DNA of 64,000 nt from an uncultured Woeseia sp. (GTDB taxonomy: Bacteria > Pseudomonadota > Gammaproteobacteria > Steroidobacterales > Woeseiaceae): NCBI GenBank assembly GCA_913031125.1, contig CAJWFK010000008.1, positions 1 to 64,000 on the forward strand, written 5' to 3'. The notes under the pieces were generated by a model that saw only the letters and a list, made by a program, of their open reading frames with translations, did not search any database and was not told where the DNA came from. This document shows positions 17,147 through 26,712 of this stretch, one piece after another (position 1 is the first letter of the stretch; every line of letters starts with the position of its first letter). Both the position numbers and the translations under genes were made by a program.

Positions 17147-18652
17147 ATGAGTAGAAGCCGCAGGGAAAAATATCGACATAAAATAAAGTTCACGCTAGAC
17201 GGACAAGTGATCGAAGTCGATGGAGCTGACCCTAGCCGCACTGTTCTTGAATATCTGCGAGAAGATTTGTTGCGCACAGGTACTAAGGAAGGTTGTGCCG
17301 AGGGTGATTGCGGTGCTTGTACTGTTGTTATAGCCGATATTGATTCTTGTGGGGAGCGACTTTCTGCCCGAGCAATCAACTCTTGTATCCAGTTTCTGCC
17401 AACGCTGGACGGCAAGGAACTAATTACAGTTGAAAGTTTAGAGCAAGATGATCTTCATCCCGCTCAGACTGCAATGATTGACAGCCATGCTTCTCAGTGC
17501 GGTTTTTGCACACCAGGGTTCGTTATGTCCTTGTTTGCGCTGTATAAGACGAATTTGCACCCAACACGGCAGGAAATAGATGATGCTCTTGCTGGGAATT
17601 TGTGTAGGTGCACGGGTTATCGCCCCATCGTAGATGCAGCTAATAAGATGTATGAAGACCTGGTTGAGGATCAGAACTGGACTAGGTTACCCGCTGGTTC
17701 TGGCAAGGGCGAAGATGAAGCGTATCGGTTAGATCGACTTCGTTCATTGAAAAGCACCGAGATTCTTTATACTGAATCGCAAGGACGGAGATTCTATGCA
17801 CCTGTTACTCTGCGCGACCTTAGCGCTCTGATAGAAGAAAACCCCGATGCGGTAATACTTGCCGGTGGCACAGATATTGGGATTTGGGTCACAAAACAAT
17901 ATCGCGATCTAAAAACCATAATCTTTATTGGTAACGTTGCCGAGTTGATGTCCGCAATAGTAACGCCTGATTATATCGATATTGGTGCTGCTGTTAGTTT
18001 CACAGATGCGATGCCATTGATTATTGATCACTATCCAGGTTTGGAAGAATTGTTCCTACGATTCGCATCTCCGCCGATTAGAAATGCTGCTACGCTTGGA
18101 GGAAATATCGCTAACGGCTCACCGATAGGGGATTCAATGCCTGCGCTGCTCGCTTTGGATTCGTTGCTTGTGTTGAGAAAGGGGACAAAGAGTCGCAGAG
18201 TTTCCCTGAACGATTTTTACATTGGATATCAGCAAACGATACTCAAACCAGGCGAGTTCATTGAGCGTATCTTGATTCCCCTTCCGCGAGAGCACGTTAA
18301 TGTAGCTAGTTACAAAGTATCGAAACGATTTGATCAGGATATATCAAGTATATGTGTTGCTTACTGGCTGCAGCTAGAGGGATCCACTGTAACCGGTATC
18401 CGGGTCGCGTGCGGTGGCATGGCCGAGATTCCGAAACGGGCAATTGCTTGCGAACAGGCAATTATTGGTAAAGAGTGGACCGAGGAGACGATCGCCTTAG
18501 CGATGAATGCGCTAGATGAAGATTACACGCCAATAACTGATCTGCGGGCGTCTGCGGCATATCGTCGGTTGGTATGCAGGAATCTTTTGCAGCGCTTTTA
18601 TCTTGATTGTAATGACAAGTTGCCGACGGGGGTCTATGCCCATGGTCGGTAA
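17147..18652 (+). CDS. xdhA: Xanthine dehydrogenase small subunit (2Fe-2S, FAD)
   Basis: Electron-transfer subunit for hypoxanthine to xanthine to urate oxidation. 501 aa from ATG 17147, one base after the HIUase stop; the upstream frame overlaps HIUase and is not used. Domains: ferredoxin-like 2Fe-2S (GCAEGDCGACTVV near residue 52), helical 2Fe-2S (QCGFCTPGFV and LAGNLCRCTGYRP, residues 120-165), then FAD-binding domain with LAGGTDIG and ATLGGNIANGSPIGD (residues 230-330). Overlaps xdhB by 17 bases. Acts as an XdhAB heterodimer core in the cytoplasm. Confidence 0.96.
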   Translation: MSRSRREKYRHKIKFTLDGQVIEVDGADPSRTVLEYLREDLLRTGTKEGCAEGDCGACTVVIADIDSCGERLSARAINSCIQFLPTLDGKELITVESLEQDDLHPAQTAMIDSHASQCGFCTPGFVMSLFALYKTNLHPTRQEIDDALAGNLCRCTGYRPIVDAANKMYEDLVEDQNWTRLPAGSGKGEDEAYRLDRLRSLKSTEILYTESQGRRFYAPVTLRDLSALIEENPDAVILAGGTDIGIWVTKQYRDLKTIIFIGNVAELMSAIVTPDYIDIGAAVSFTDAMPLIIDHYPGLEELFLRFASPPIRNAATLGGNIANGSPIGDSMPALLALDSLLVLRKGTKSRRVSLNDFYIGYQQTILKPGEFIERILIPLPREHVNVASYKVSKRFDQDISSICVAYWLQLEGSTVTGIRVACGGMAEIPKRAIACEQAIIGKEWTEETIALAMNALDEDYTPITDLRASAAYRRLVCRNLLQRFYLDCNDKLPTGVYAHGR

Positions 18653-20954
18653 ATCGATTATCGGAGCTCCTGGTACTGCCGAGCAGCATGATAGCAGTCG
18701 GCTGCATGTTACTGGTGGTGCAACGTATACTGATGATATTCCTGAACCGCGCGATTTATTGCATCTAGCTGTCGGTGTAAGTGAAAAAGCGCACGCGAAA
18801 ATTAAGACTATTGACCTATCTGCAGTAAAAGACGCTCCTGGCGTTGTTGCCATTATGACGGCGGAAGATATCGTAGGAAAAAACAACTGCGGTCCGATCG
18901 TTGAAGATGATCCAATCTTCGCTCCTGGTTTGGTTCAGTATGCTGGCCAAGCTATTTTTGCAGTCGCGGCCGATTCCACAGAACAAGCTCGAAAGGCAGC
19001 ACTACTAGCAAATATCGAGTATGAAGAGCTTGAACCGATTCTCGATATTCGAACAGCCATAGAGCAATCAAGCTTTGTATTGCCAACGGAGACACTTAAA
19101 CGAGGGGATAGTCGTACCGCGATCAATTCAGCACCGCGCCGCCTGTCAGGGGAGTTCGTCCTTGGCGGACAGGAGCACTTCTATCTAGAGGGACAAGTAG
19201 CAATGTCGATACCTCGAGAAGATGGCGATCTATTTATTTATAGCTCTACCCAGCATCCTGGTGAAATACAACACCTTGTTGCGGAAGCTACCGGACAGGC
19301 TTCAAAAGATATCGTCGTTGAATGCCGGCGTATGGGAGGAGCATTTGGAGGGAAAGAAACGCAGGCAGCACTAGTTGCTTGTATTGCTGCCATCATGACA
19401 CAGTCCACTGGACGATCTTGCAAACTCAGGCTGGATCGAGACGCAGATATAATCATGACCGGTAAGCGGCATGATTTTGTAATTGATTATGATGTTGGGT
19501 TCACCGAAGAAGGTCGGATCCAGGGCATCGAATTTATGTTTGCATCTCGATGTGGCATGTCGGCAGATCTGTCAGGATCGATAAATGACCGGACGATGTT
19601 TCACTGTGACAATGCCTATTTCTTAGAAAACATCACAATTGTCTCCCACCGGTGTAAGACCAATACCGTATCGAACACTGCATTTCGTGGTTTCGGTGGG
19701 CCTCAGGGCATGTTTGGTATTGAATACGTGATCGAAGAAATTGCTCGGACGTTGGAGAAAGACTCACTTGCCGTACGTCGCATAAATTTCTATGGTGTGG
19801 AGGAAAGAAATACGTCGCAATATCATCAAAAGATTGAAGACAATGTACTTCATGAAATCGTCGATGATCTTACCGTGACAGCGGACTATGCAAGGCGTGT
19901 CAGCGAGATACGCCATTTCAACGAATCTAACGAGGTACTAAAACGTGGTATATCGTTGACGCCTGTAAAGTTTGGTATTTCCTTTACTGCGACACACTTA
20001 AATCAGGCTGGTGCGCTTTTGCATGTTTACACCGATGGAACAATTCACCTTAATCACGGTGGAACGGAAATGGGGCAGGGATTATTTACGAAGGTTGCCC
20101 AAGTCGTTGCCAATGAGTTTCAGGTCGATATAAATCGTATAAAAATGCTAGCGTCTGATACCAGTAAAGTACCCAATGCATCTGCGACAGCAGCCTCCAG
20201 TGGTTCGGATATGAATGGGAAGGCAGCCCAAGCCGCGGCGCGTAAAATTAAAAGGCGACTTGTCTCATTTGCCAGTACCCATTTCAACGTTGCAGAAGAT
20301 GCGATCAGATTTCAAAAAAATGCGGTACAGGTAGGCGAGTCAACACTCACATTTGAACAATTTGTGCAGGAGGCATGGCGTGCGCGAGTATCACTATCGG
20401 CGACAGGATTCTACCGTACACCAAAGATCAACTACGACCGATCAACATTTAGTGGCAGGCCATTTTATTACTATGCTTATGGTGCGGCTGTATCAGAGGT
20501 CATTATTGATACTTTGACAGGCGAAAGTCGCTTGACGCGGGTCGATATACTCCACGATTGTGGTCAGTCTTTAAACCCTGCAATAGACGTTGGTCAGATT
20601 GAGGGGGGATTCATTCAGGGTGTTGGTTGGCTTACTTCCGAAGAACTCTCGTGGACTAATACCGGTCAGTTGCAAACACATGCACCATCGACCTACAAAA
20701 TCCCAACTTGTTCTGATGCTCCTGTGGACTTCCGGGTTCGAATGCTTGAGTCGACGCAAAATCGCGAGGAAACGATATTTAGGTCTAAAGGAGTTGGTGA
20801 GCCTCCGTTAATGCTTAGTTTGTCAGTGTTTCATGCCATCCGTGATGCAGTTATAGCTGCTTGTCCAACTGGCCAAGTCCCTGTCTTAAGGGCACCAGCT
20901 ACCCCCGAAGCAATATTGGAAGCTATTAGCATCGGCAGAAATATAAATGTTTGA
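18636..20954 (+). CDS. xdhB: Xanthine dehydrogenase large subunit (molybdopterin)
   Basis: 772 aa from ATG 18636 (GGGGG upstream), inside the 3' end of xdhA. Molybdopterin-binding signatures: GGQEHFYLEGQ near residue 175, RMGGAFGGKE near 232, RGFGGPQG near 350, TEMGQGLFTKV near 480, and the catalytic Glu in GVGEPPLML near residue 727. Forms the Mo-cofactor active site that hydroxylates hypoxanthine and xanthine. Overlaps xdhC by eight bases. It lacks fused Fe-S or FAD domains, as expected for the split bacterial type. Confidence 0.96.
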   Translation: MPMVGKSIIGAPGTAEQHDSSRLHVTGGATYTDDIPEPRDLLHLAVGVSEKAHAKIKTIDLSAVKDAPGVVAIMTAEDIVGKNNCGPIVEDDPIFAPGLVQYAGQAIFAVAADSTEQARKAALLANIEYEELEPILDIRTAIEQSSFVLPTETLKRGDSRTAINSAPRRLSGEFVLGGQEHFYLEGQVAMSIPREDGDLFIYSSTQHPGEIQHLVAEATGQASKDIVVECRRMGGAFGGKETQAALVACIAAIMTQSTGRSCKLRLDRDADIIMTGKRHDFVIDYDVGFTEEGRIQGIEFMFASRCGMSADLSGSINDRTMFHCDNAYFLENITIVSHRCKTNTVSNTAFRGFGGPQGMFGIEYVIEEIARTLEKDSLAVRRINFYGVEERNTSQYHQKIEDNVLHEIVDDLTVTADYARRVSEIRHFNESNEVLKRGISLTPVKFGISFTATHLNQAGALLHVYTDGTIHLNHGGTEMGQGLFTKVAQVVANEFQVDINRIKMLASDTSKVPNASATAASSGSDMNGKAAQAAARKIKRRLVSFASTHFNVAEDAIRFQKNAVQVGESTLTFEQFVQEAWRARVSLSATGFYRTPKINYDRSTFSGRPFYYYAYGAAVSEVIIDTLTGESRLTRVDILHDCGQSLNPAIDVGQIEGGFIQGVGWLTSEELSWTNTGQLQTHAPSTYKIPTCSDAPVDFRVRMLESTQNREETIFRSKGVGEPPLMLSLSVFHAIRDAVIAACPTGQVPVLRAPATPEAILEAISIGRNINV

Positions 20955-21978
20955 CTGGCTTCAGGAACTTGCTGCAGTTAATCACAAGGGACAGGTAGCC
21001 GTCTTGGTTACCGTTGCTAATATCCGAGGATCTGGACCGCGGGAGATTGGCGCGAAAATGATTGTTACGCCGACGGAAGTTATTGGGTCCATAGGTGGGG
21101 GGCAGCTTGAGTACCAGTGTACAGAGTTTGCCTGTAAGCAGTTTAAAGATATGTCGCAATCAACTATGAAGCGCAGGTACGTACTGGGGTCAAATTGTGG
21201 GCAGTGTTGTGGTGGAGTGGTTGATGTACTGTTCGAATTTCTTCCTACATCGAGCATACTCTGGCTAGAAAAGCTGATCGAGCACCAAGAAAATAATCGG
21301 CCTGCAGTCATTGTGACATCGACGACTGACGTATCAGCTAAATATGTTGTCACTATGGATGAATGTGATACTGAGAGTCCGTCGAATGTTGTTGATAACG
21401 CGCGCTCCATGTTAAATGCAGGAGCGTTAGCTTGTATGTCTGGCGAATTTCTATTTGAGCCGATTAGGAAAAGTACTTTTAATATCGTTTTGTTCGGTGC
21501 TGGGCATGTGGGGGCGGCTACTGTCGATGTCTTATCCAAATTAGATTGCAATATCCGTTGGATCGATAGCCGGAAAAATATTTTCCCAAATACCTTGCCA
21601 CTGAATGTGAATACAATTACGAGACCCGATCCGGCAAATGAGATTGGTATGGTGGAGTCTGGCGCCTACTATCTCGTTATGACCCACAGTCATCCTATGG
21701 ATTTGGATATCTGTGACAGAATTCTACGCCGAGACGATATTAGTTTTTGTGGTCTGATTGGCTCACAGTCGAAACGACGACGATTTGAGCGCTCTTTAAA
21801 GAAACAGGGTATTCCTGTTGCTCGGTTACAGGATTTAGTCTGTCCAATCGGTATCACCGGCATTTTAGGTAAGAAACCTACAGAGATTGCAGTTGCTGTT
21901 GGCGCAGAGCTTTTAATGGCAAGAGATCAGCAATTTAAGGAGAAGAGAATAGCGCCGCTTTTGGAGGTGCTTGGCTAA
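20947..21978 (+). CDS. xdhC: Xanthine dehydrogenase accessory protein XdhC
   Basis: Binds and sulfurates the molybdenum cofactor and inserts it in XdhB. 343 aa. N-terminal XdhC/CoxI domain with RGSGPREIGAKMIV near residue 27 and GSIGGGQLEY near 48. NCGQCCGG near residue 83 holds the conserved Cys. A C-terminal Rossmann-type domain contains VLFGAGHVGAATV (near 178) and LIGSQSKRRRF. Overlaps xdhB by eight bases and puuD by one (TAATG). Confidence 0.95.
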   Translation: MFDWLQELAAVNHKGQVAVLVTVANIRGSGPREIGAKMIVTPTEVIGSIGGGQLEYQCTEFACKQFKDMSQSTMKRRYVLGSNCGQCCGGVVDVLFEFLPTSSILWLEKLIEHQENNRPAVIVTSTTDVSAKYVVTMDECDTESPSNVVDNARSMLNAGALACMSGEFLFEPIRKSTFNIVLFGAGHVGAATVDVLSKLDCNIRWIDSRKNIFPNTLPLNVNTITRPDPANEIGMVESGAYYLVMTHSHPMDLDICDRILRRDDISFCGLIGSQSKRRRFERSLKKQGIPVARLQDLVCPIGITGILGKKPTEIAVAVGAELLMARDQQFKEKRIAPLLEVLG

Positions 21979-23162
21979 TGGAGGCCTTCTTTTTCGATTG
22001 GTTAAATCTACTTGGACGCTGGGTGCACTTCGTTACAGGCATTGCTTGGATTGGGGCATCTTTCTATTTTATCTGGCTCGACAATCACCTTGAGATTCCG
22101 AAAGACCTGAGCGACAAGGAAAAAGGAGTCGGTGGCGAAGTTTGGTCAGTGCATGGGGGCGGGTTTTACCGTGCAGAGAAGTACCAGGTAGCTCCAGATA
22201 AACTTCCTGAGACGCTGCACTGGTTTAAATGGGAGGCCTATACTACTTGGCTGTCAGGCATGTTCTTGTTGGCGCTTGTTTATTGGTATGGCGCTGAAAT
22301 ATATCTCATTGATAGTAGTGTTGCTGATTTAAGTCAGTTGTCCGCGGTCGGGATTTCAGTGTTCACTATTGCTGGTAGCTGGATCGTCTACGATGCTCTT
22401 TGTAAGTCACGACTTGGTCAAAGCGAGACTGCATTTGGAGCGGTCTTATTTGCTTTCTCAGTGTTACTCGCTTGGGGATTTTGCCAGCTCTACAGTGGGC
22501 GCGGCGCTTATATACATTTTGGCGCTGTTTTAGGCACGATAATGGTTGCCAACGTGTATTTTGTCATTATTCCAGGGCAGCGCCGTATGGTTGAAGCCTT
22601 CGAGAGCCAAATAGAACCGAACCCGGCAGATGGAATACGTGCGAAACAGAGGTCGGTGCACAATACTTATCTAACCCTGCCCGTATTGTTTACCATGACA
22701 AGCAACCATTACGCGTTAACATATAGCCATCAATATAACTGGCTGATATTAGTGGCATTCACCCTTGCTGGCGCACTTATTCGTGTCTGGTTTGTTGCCC
22801 GCCACAAGAAAAAAGGATCACCCTTGCTAATCGTAATTGCTCTTGCCATCCTCTTGGCGGTGGCATTTTCGATTATGCCAAAATCGAGGGCTACGGTCGC
22901 GGCTCAAGTCACCCTTGATACTATCCGCCCGGTAATCAGAAGCAGGTGCACAGTTTGTCACTCAAAATCACCATCACACATAGCGTTTCCAGTAGCCCCG
23001 TTGGGCATAATGCTTGACACCGATACACAAATTTTAGCCGAAGCGGATCGCATACATCAGCAGACGGTCGTATTCAAGGCCATGCCAATAGGTAATCTTA
23101 CAGTTATGAATGAAAGTGAGCGGGCCTTGATAGATACTTGGTATTTTTCGCGAAATGAATGA
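21978..23162 (+). CDS. puuD: Membrane urate hydroxylase PuuD with C-terminal cytochrome c
   Basis: Oxidises urate to 5-hydroxyisourate at the inner membrane, replacing soluble uricase and feeding electrons to the respiratory chain. 394 aa. The N-terminal ~300 residues carry the membrane domain (RWVHFVTGIAWIGASFYF, WFKWEAYTTWLSGMFLL, HFGAVLGTIMVANVYFVIIPGQRRMV) with about eight helices. The C-terminal domain has a single haem site CTVCH near residue 327 and a distal Met in FKAMPIGN. Stop overlaps the puuE start by eight bases. Its presence explains why no soluble uricase is found. Confidence 0.96.
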   Translation: MEAFFFDWLNLLGRWVHFVTGIAWIGASFYFIWLDNHLEIPKDLSDKEKGVGGEVWSVHGGGFYRAEKYQVAPDKLPETLHWFKWEAYTTWLSGMFLLALVYWYGAEIYLIDSSVADLSQLSAVGISVFTIAGSWIVYDALCKSRLGQSETAFGAVLFAFSVLLAWGFCQLYSGRGAYIHFGAVLGTIMVANVYFVIIPGQRRMVEAFESQIEPNPADGIRAKQRSVHNTYLTLPVLFTMTSNHYALTYSHQYNWLILVAFTLAGALIRVWFVARHKKKGSPLLIVIALAILLAVAFSIMPKSRATVAAQVTLDTIRPVIRSRCTVCHSKSPSHIAFPVAPLGIMLDTDTQILAEADRIHQQTVVFKAMPIGNLTVMNESERALIDTWYFSRNE

Positions 23163-24057
23163 CTATCCCCGTGATCTCATTGGCTACGGAGCTGATCCGC
23201 CACATGCTGCGTGGCCAGATGGTGCACGTATTGCAATCCAGTTCGTAGTCAACTACGAGGAAGGTGCTGAAAATTGTATTCTTCATGGTGATGATTCGTC
23301 AGAAGAATTTTTGTCAGAAATCATCAATGCCCAGCCATATTCTGGTCAGCGTCATATGAATATGGAGTCAATATATGAGTATGGCGCGCGCAGTGGTTTT
23401 TGGCGGCTGCACCATCTATTTACCCAGCGCGCTTTACCCGTTACCGTTTTTGGAGTGGCAATGGCGCTGTCAAGAAACCCACATGCTGTTAATGCGATGT
23501 TAAGCGCAGAATGGGAAATAGCGAGTCATGGCTATCGTTGGATTGATTATCAATCGATTGGCGAAAACATTGAAAGGGAACATTTGCTCCGCGCGATCGA
23601 AATTCATCGAGATACAACTGGTGAACGGCCGACGGGTTGGTACTTGGGCCGGTGCAGCCCGAATTCACATCGGCTAGTTGCTGAAGAGGGCGGGTTTCTT
23701 TACAACGCTGATTGTTATTCTGACGATCTACCGTACTGGGACTACTCATTCCAGGTTCCACAATTGATGATGCCTTACACACTTGATGCAAATGACATGC
23801 GATTTGCGACCCCACAAGGTTTTAATTCCGGGCAGCAATTTTTTGATTACCTGAAAGATACATTTGACACGCTTTATGCAGAAGGCGAATACAGGCCAAA
23901 AATGATGTCGGTAGGGCTGCATTGTCGCTTGGCGGGGAGACCCGGCCGCGCGGCTGCAGTGGAAAGATTTCTGGACTATGTGTGCGCGCGCGATGAGGTT
24001 TGGGTAGCACGACGTATTGATATCGCAAATCACTGGCGAAAGCATCATGGGCCGTGA
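23155..24057 (+). CDS. puuE: Allantoinase PuuE (polysaccharide-deacetylase fold)
   Basis: Hydrolyses allantoin to allantoate. 300 aa, typical of the metal-independent PuuE family rather than the zinc amidohydrolase AllB. Marks: RDLIGYGADPPHAAWP at the N terminus, FVVNYEEGAENCILHGD, YEYGARSGFWRL, and ASHGYRWIDYQ near residue 125, followed by GWYLGRCSPNS. Overlaps puuD by eight bases and uraD by 11. Cytoplasmic; no signal peptide. Confidence 0.95.
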   Translation: MNDYPRDLIGYGADPPHAAWPDGARIAIQFVVNYEEGAENCILHGDDSSEEFLSEIINAQPYSGQRHMNMESIYEYGARSGFWRLHHLFTQRALPVTVFGVAMALSRNPHAVNAMLSAEWEIASHGYRWIDYQSIGENIEREHLLRAIEIHRDTTGERPTGWYLGRCSPNSHRLVAEEGGFLYNADCYSDDLPYWDYSFQVPQLMMPYTLDANDMRFATPQGFNSGQQFFDYLKDTFDTLYAEGEYRPKMMSVGLHCRLAGRPGRAAAVERFLDYVCARDEVWVARRIDIANHWRKHHGP

Positions 24058-24520
24058 AGAGTTCGTCAATATATATGGTGGTATCTACGAACAGTCACCC
24101 TGGGTTGCGGAACAGGCTTGGGATCGAGAGGGTAATCCGCCAAGTGCTAGGCTGGCTGCCTTATTCGAATCTTGTGTTAATGATTCTACTCGGGAGCAGA
24201 AATTGGCACTAATACGCGCACATCCTGATCTTGCTGGCCGGGCTGCCATTGCGGGGGAGCTGACGAAGGAATCTTCAGAAGAACAACGCAGTGCAAGCCT
24301 AGATCAGTGCACGGAAGTTGAATTCAAGTGTTTTCAGTTATTGAATAGTCACTACAAAGAAAAATTTGGTTTTCCGTTTGTGATGGCGGTGAGGAACTCT
24401 AGTCGCCGGGAAATACTAGAGGTTTTCAAAAGGCGCCTAGAGAATAATCCGCAAAGCGAGTTCAACCTAGCTATAGATGAGATTCACAAGATAGCTAGAA
24501 TGCGTCTTTTTTCATTATGA
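24047..24520 (+). CDS. uraD: OHCU decarboxylase UraD
   Basis: Decarboxylates 2-oxo-4-hydroxy-4-carboxy-5-ureidoimidazoline to S-allantoin. 157 aa from ATG 24047. Family marks are IYEQSPWVAEQAW near residue 10, the catalytic His in IRAHPDLAGRAAIAGELT near residue 58, and KFGFPFVMAVR near 107. It overlaps the puuE end by 11 bases and its stop overlaps the allantoicase ATG. It closes the gap between HIUase and PuuE in the pathway. Confidence 0.95.
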   Translation: MGREEFVNIYGGIYEQSPWVAEQAWDREGNPPSARLAALFESCVNDSTREQKLALIRAHPDLAGRAAIAGELTKESSEEQRSASLDQCTEVEFKCFQLLNSHYKEKFGFPFVMAVRNSSRREILEVFKRRLENNPQSEFNLAIDEIHKIARMRLFSL

Positions 24521-25527
24521 ATAATTCGGATAAAAATCCATTTCAGCAATGGATCCAACTTGCCCAGCCGCGATTAGGAGCAAGGATTGTTTTTGCCACA
24601 GACGATTTTTTCGCTCCGAAGGAACGACTTATTGATCCAACTGATCCTGTTTTTATTGAGGACAAATATGATGACCATGGCAAGTGGATGGATGGCTGGG
24701 AATCACGGCGACGGCGCGACGGTGGTCATGATTATTGCGTTATAAAACTCAATATGGAGGCCATGATCCATGGGGTAGATATTGACACAAGTTTCTTTAC
24801 TGGGAACTTTCCCCCTGAGGCATCGATAGAAGCTTGCTTTTGTCATGAAGACAGGCCAACCGATGACCAAGATTGGCACGAAATATTGCCTCGGGTCAGT
24901 CTTGCCGGAGATTCTCATCACTACCTTCCAGTTGTTGGTGAGAATGTAATCACCCATCTTCGACTAAATATCTATCCTGATGGCGGTGTCGCCAGATTAA
25001 GGGTGTATGGTGAGGTACACCGAAACTTTACGGATTGTGGTTCAGCGACTAATGTTGACTTGGTGGCCATTGAAAATGGTGGACGGGCATTATGTTGCAG
25101 TGATGAGCATTTCGGTACTATGCATAATCTTAATTTGCCGGGCCCAGCTCTTAATATGGGGGACGGCTGGGAAACGGGTAGGCGTCGGGGCCCAGGAAAC
25201 GATTGGGTAATTATGACGCTTGGTCACCTCGGTATTGTAGACAACATCGAAATCAATACGGCCCACTTCAAAGGTAATTACCCCGACCGTGTTGAGGTTC
25301 TGGCGGCTAGAGTTGATAGCATGGAGGGCATCAAAGATGAAAGTAAGGATTGGCCAGTTCTTTTGCCTTCTACGAAAATTGAGCCCGATAGGAGGCATAG
25401 CTACCGAGATGAGCTCGAGAATATGGGGCCGATAACACATATACGGATGAATATTTATCCTGACGGAGGAATAAGTCGTTTGCGTTTGTTCGGTTCCCTC
25501 GTAGCCTTACCAAATGAGATAGAGTGA
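24517..25527 (+). CDS. alc: Allantoicase
   Basis: Hydrolyses allantoate to S-ureidoglycolate plus urea. 336 aa built of two similar jelly-roll repeats, as in the family. The first has DGWESRRRRDGGHDYCVIKLN and GNFPPEASIEAC, and the second GDGWETGRRRGPGNDWVIMTL and GNYPDRVEVLAA. Each repeat ends with MNIYPDGG or LNIYPDGG followed by a R-L-R-(V/L)-(Y/F)-G strand. Overlaps uraD and allA by four bases each. Confidence 0.96.
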   Translation: MNNSDKNPFQQWIQLAQPRLGARIVFATDDFFAPKERLIDPTDPVFIEDKYDDHGKWMDGWESRRRRDGGHDYCVIKLNMEAMIHGVDIDTSFFTGNFPPEASIEACFCHEDRPTDDQDWHEILPRVSLAGDSHHYLPVVGENVITHLRLNIYPDGGVARLRVYGEVHRNFTDCGSATNVDLVAIENGGRALCCSDEHFGTMHNLNLPGPALNMGDGWETGRRRGPGNDWVIMTLGHLGIVDNIEINTAHFKGNYPDRVEVLAARVDSMEGIKDESKDWPVLLPSTKIEPDRRHSYRDELENMGPITHIRMNIYPDGGISRLRLFGSLVALPNEIE

Positions 25528-26021
25528 CCCGACGAACTATCAAAGCATTGCCTATCACCGCTGAGCGGTTTGCTCCATTTGGTGATGTCATTGTGGCGGG
25601 ACAGGTACCGATGACGACAATGAATGAGGCTCGGTTCCAGCAGTTTGCTAATTTAGCCAATGTTGATATTGACCCCGCAGGGGCTGTGTCTATCGGCATT
25701 GTGAGGAGTAAGTCGCCGACCTCGTTCCCATATCATTTTGATATGGTTGAACGGCATCCGTTAGGCAGCCAAGCATTTATTCCATTAACTGAGTTCGTTT
25801 TTGTTGTGGTCGTTGCTCGCCCAGCAGAATTTGTTAGGGTGGAGGATTTGCACGCTTTTGTCACTAACGGTAAGCAGGGCGTGAATTATCATCGAGGGAC
25901 TTGGCACATGCCACTTATCGCTATGGCCGAAGGACAGGAATTCCTGGTCGTTGACCGAAGTCCTGCGCAAGATAATTGTGAGGAGTTGATTCTTGAGCGA
26001 CCGGCTGTGCTCGAACTTTAG
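25524..26021 (+). CDS. allA: Ureidoglycolate lyase
   Basis: Splits ureidoglycolate to glyoxylate and urea; last step of the operon. 165 aa, cupin-like fold, with FAPFGDVI near residue 16, VERHPLGSQAFIPL near 75, and GVNYHRGTWHMPLIA near 118. GTG start overlaps the allantoicase stop (GTGA). No urease gene lies in the window, so the urea is either exported or used by enzymes encoded elsewhere. Convergent with a purine phosphoribosyltransferase gene eight bases downstream. Confidence 0.94.
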   Translation: MTRRTIKALPITAERFAPFGDVIVAGQVPMTTMNEARFQQFANLANVDIDPAGAVSIGIVRSKSPTSFPYHFDMVERHPLGSQAFIPLTEFVFVVVVARPAEFVRVEDLHAFVTNGKQGVNYHRGTWHMPLIAMAEGQEFLVVDRSPAQDNCEELILERPAVLEL

Positions 26022-26028
26022 CATTAGG

Positions 26029-26634
26029 CTACGCGGCTGATTTATTTCCAGATTGTGTAGCTAGTGCTTCTAGCCGTTCAATAACTGGTGCAATTTCTTC
26101 TTTGCTTTCTCGTAGTTCTTTGATCGAAAGCCCTGAAATTTCATAGGGCAGGACAAGCCAATTAGTAGTTTCGTGCATAAAATAGTCGGGGCGTCGTATA
26201 GTTCGGTCCGTGGGTCGGTGCCAGATTGCTGCTGTTCGAATATCCCTTGGTAGGTTGCGTCGAGATTTTTTCCTGAGTTGTTCGATAACAGCATTAACAC
26301 TTAACCCAGTACCGCAAACATCATCGACTATAAGCATGGAATGGTGTGAGCATACACGTTCATGGAGATACCTTAGCCCGTGAGCGCGCATTTTGGTTGG
26401 TCTATCAACCATTGACCTGTAGGTGGCTTGTCCAGAATATGACGTCCGAATGGCTATATGGTCTGTTTTAAGGCCAAAGTAATCTAAGCCTTCTTGTACT
26501 GATATACCGACCGTGCTCCCACCACGCCACAGACCGACCAAGAAGTCGGGCTTAAATCCTGATTTATAAATCTTTACAGCGAGTTTAAAAGAATCTAGGA
26601 GCAGGTCATTGGAGGAGATAAACTTTTTTTCCAT
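26029..26634 (-). CDS. Purine phosphoribosyltransferase paralogue with altered catalytic loop
   Basis: 201 aa of the type I phosphoribosyltransferase fold, related to its divergent neighbour at 26713 (shared SGFKP, WRGG, VGxxVQE and DHIAIRTS). The PRPP-binding motif reads LIVDDVCGTG: the Asp that usually precedes Thr-Gly, the presumed general base of purine PRTs, is Gly here, preceded by Cys. Family members transfer ribose phosphate to hypoxanthine, xanthine or guanine. With the Asp missing, it may use another substrate, work poorly, or regulate; the sequence cannot tell. Faces the end of allA and shares an ~80-base divergent promoter region with its paralogue. Confidence 0.82.
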   Translation of the reverse strand: MEKKFISSNDLLLDSFKLAVKIYKSGFKPDFLVGLWRGGSTVGISVQEGLDYFGLKTDHIAIRTSYSGQATYRSMVDRPTKMRAHGLRYLHERVCSHHSMLIVDDVCGTGLSVNAVIEQLRKKSRRNLPRDIRTAAIWHRPTDRTIRRPDYFMHETTNWLVLPYEISGLSIKELRESKEEIAPVIERLEALATQSGNKSAA

Positions 26635-26712
26635 TTAATAGTTCTTCTTCCAGCTGAGTTGGCAATGAGTGTAATATTGCTGCGGGCATTATAACGATAA
26701 AGTAAGGCGTCT

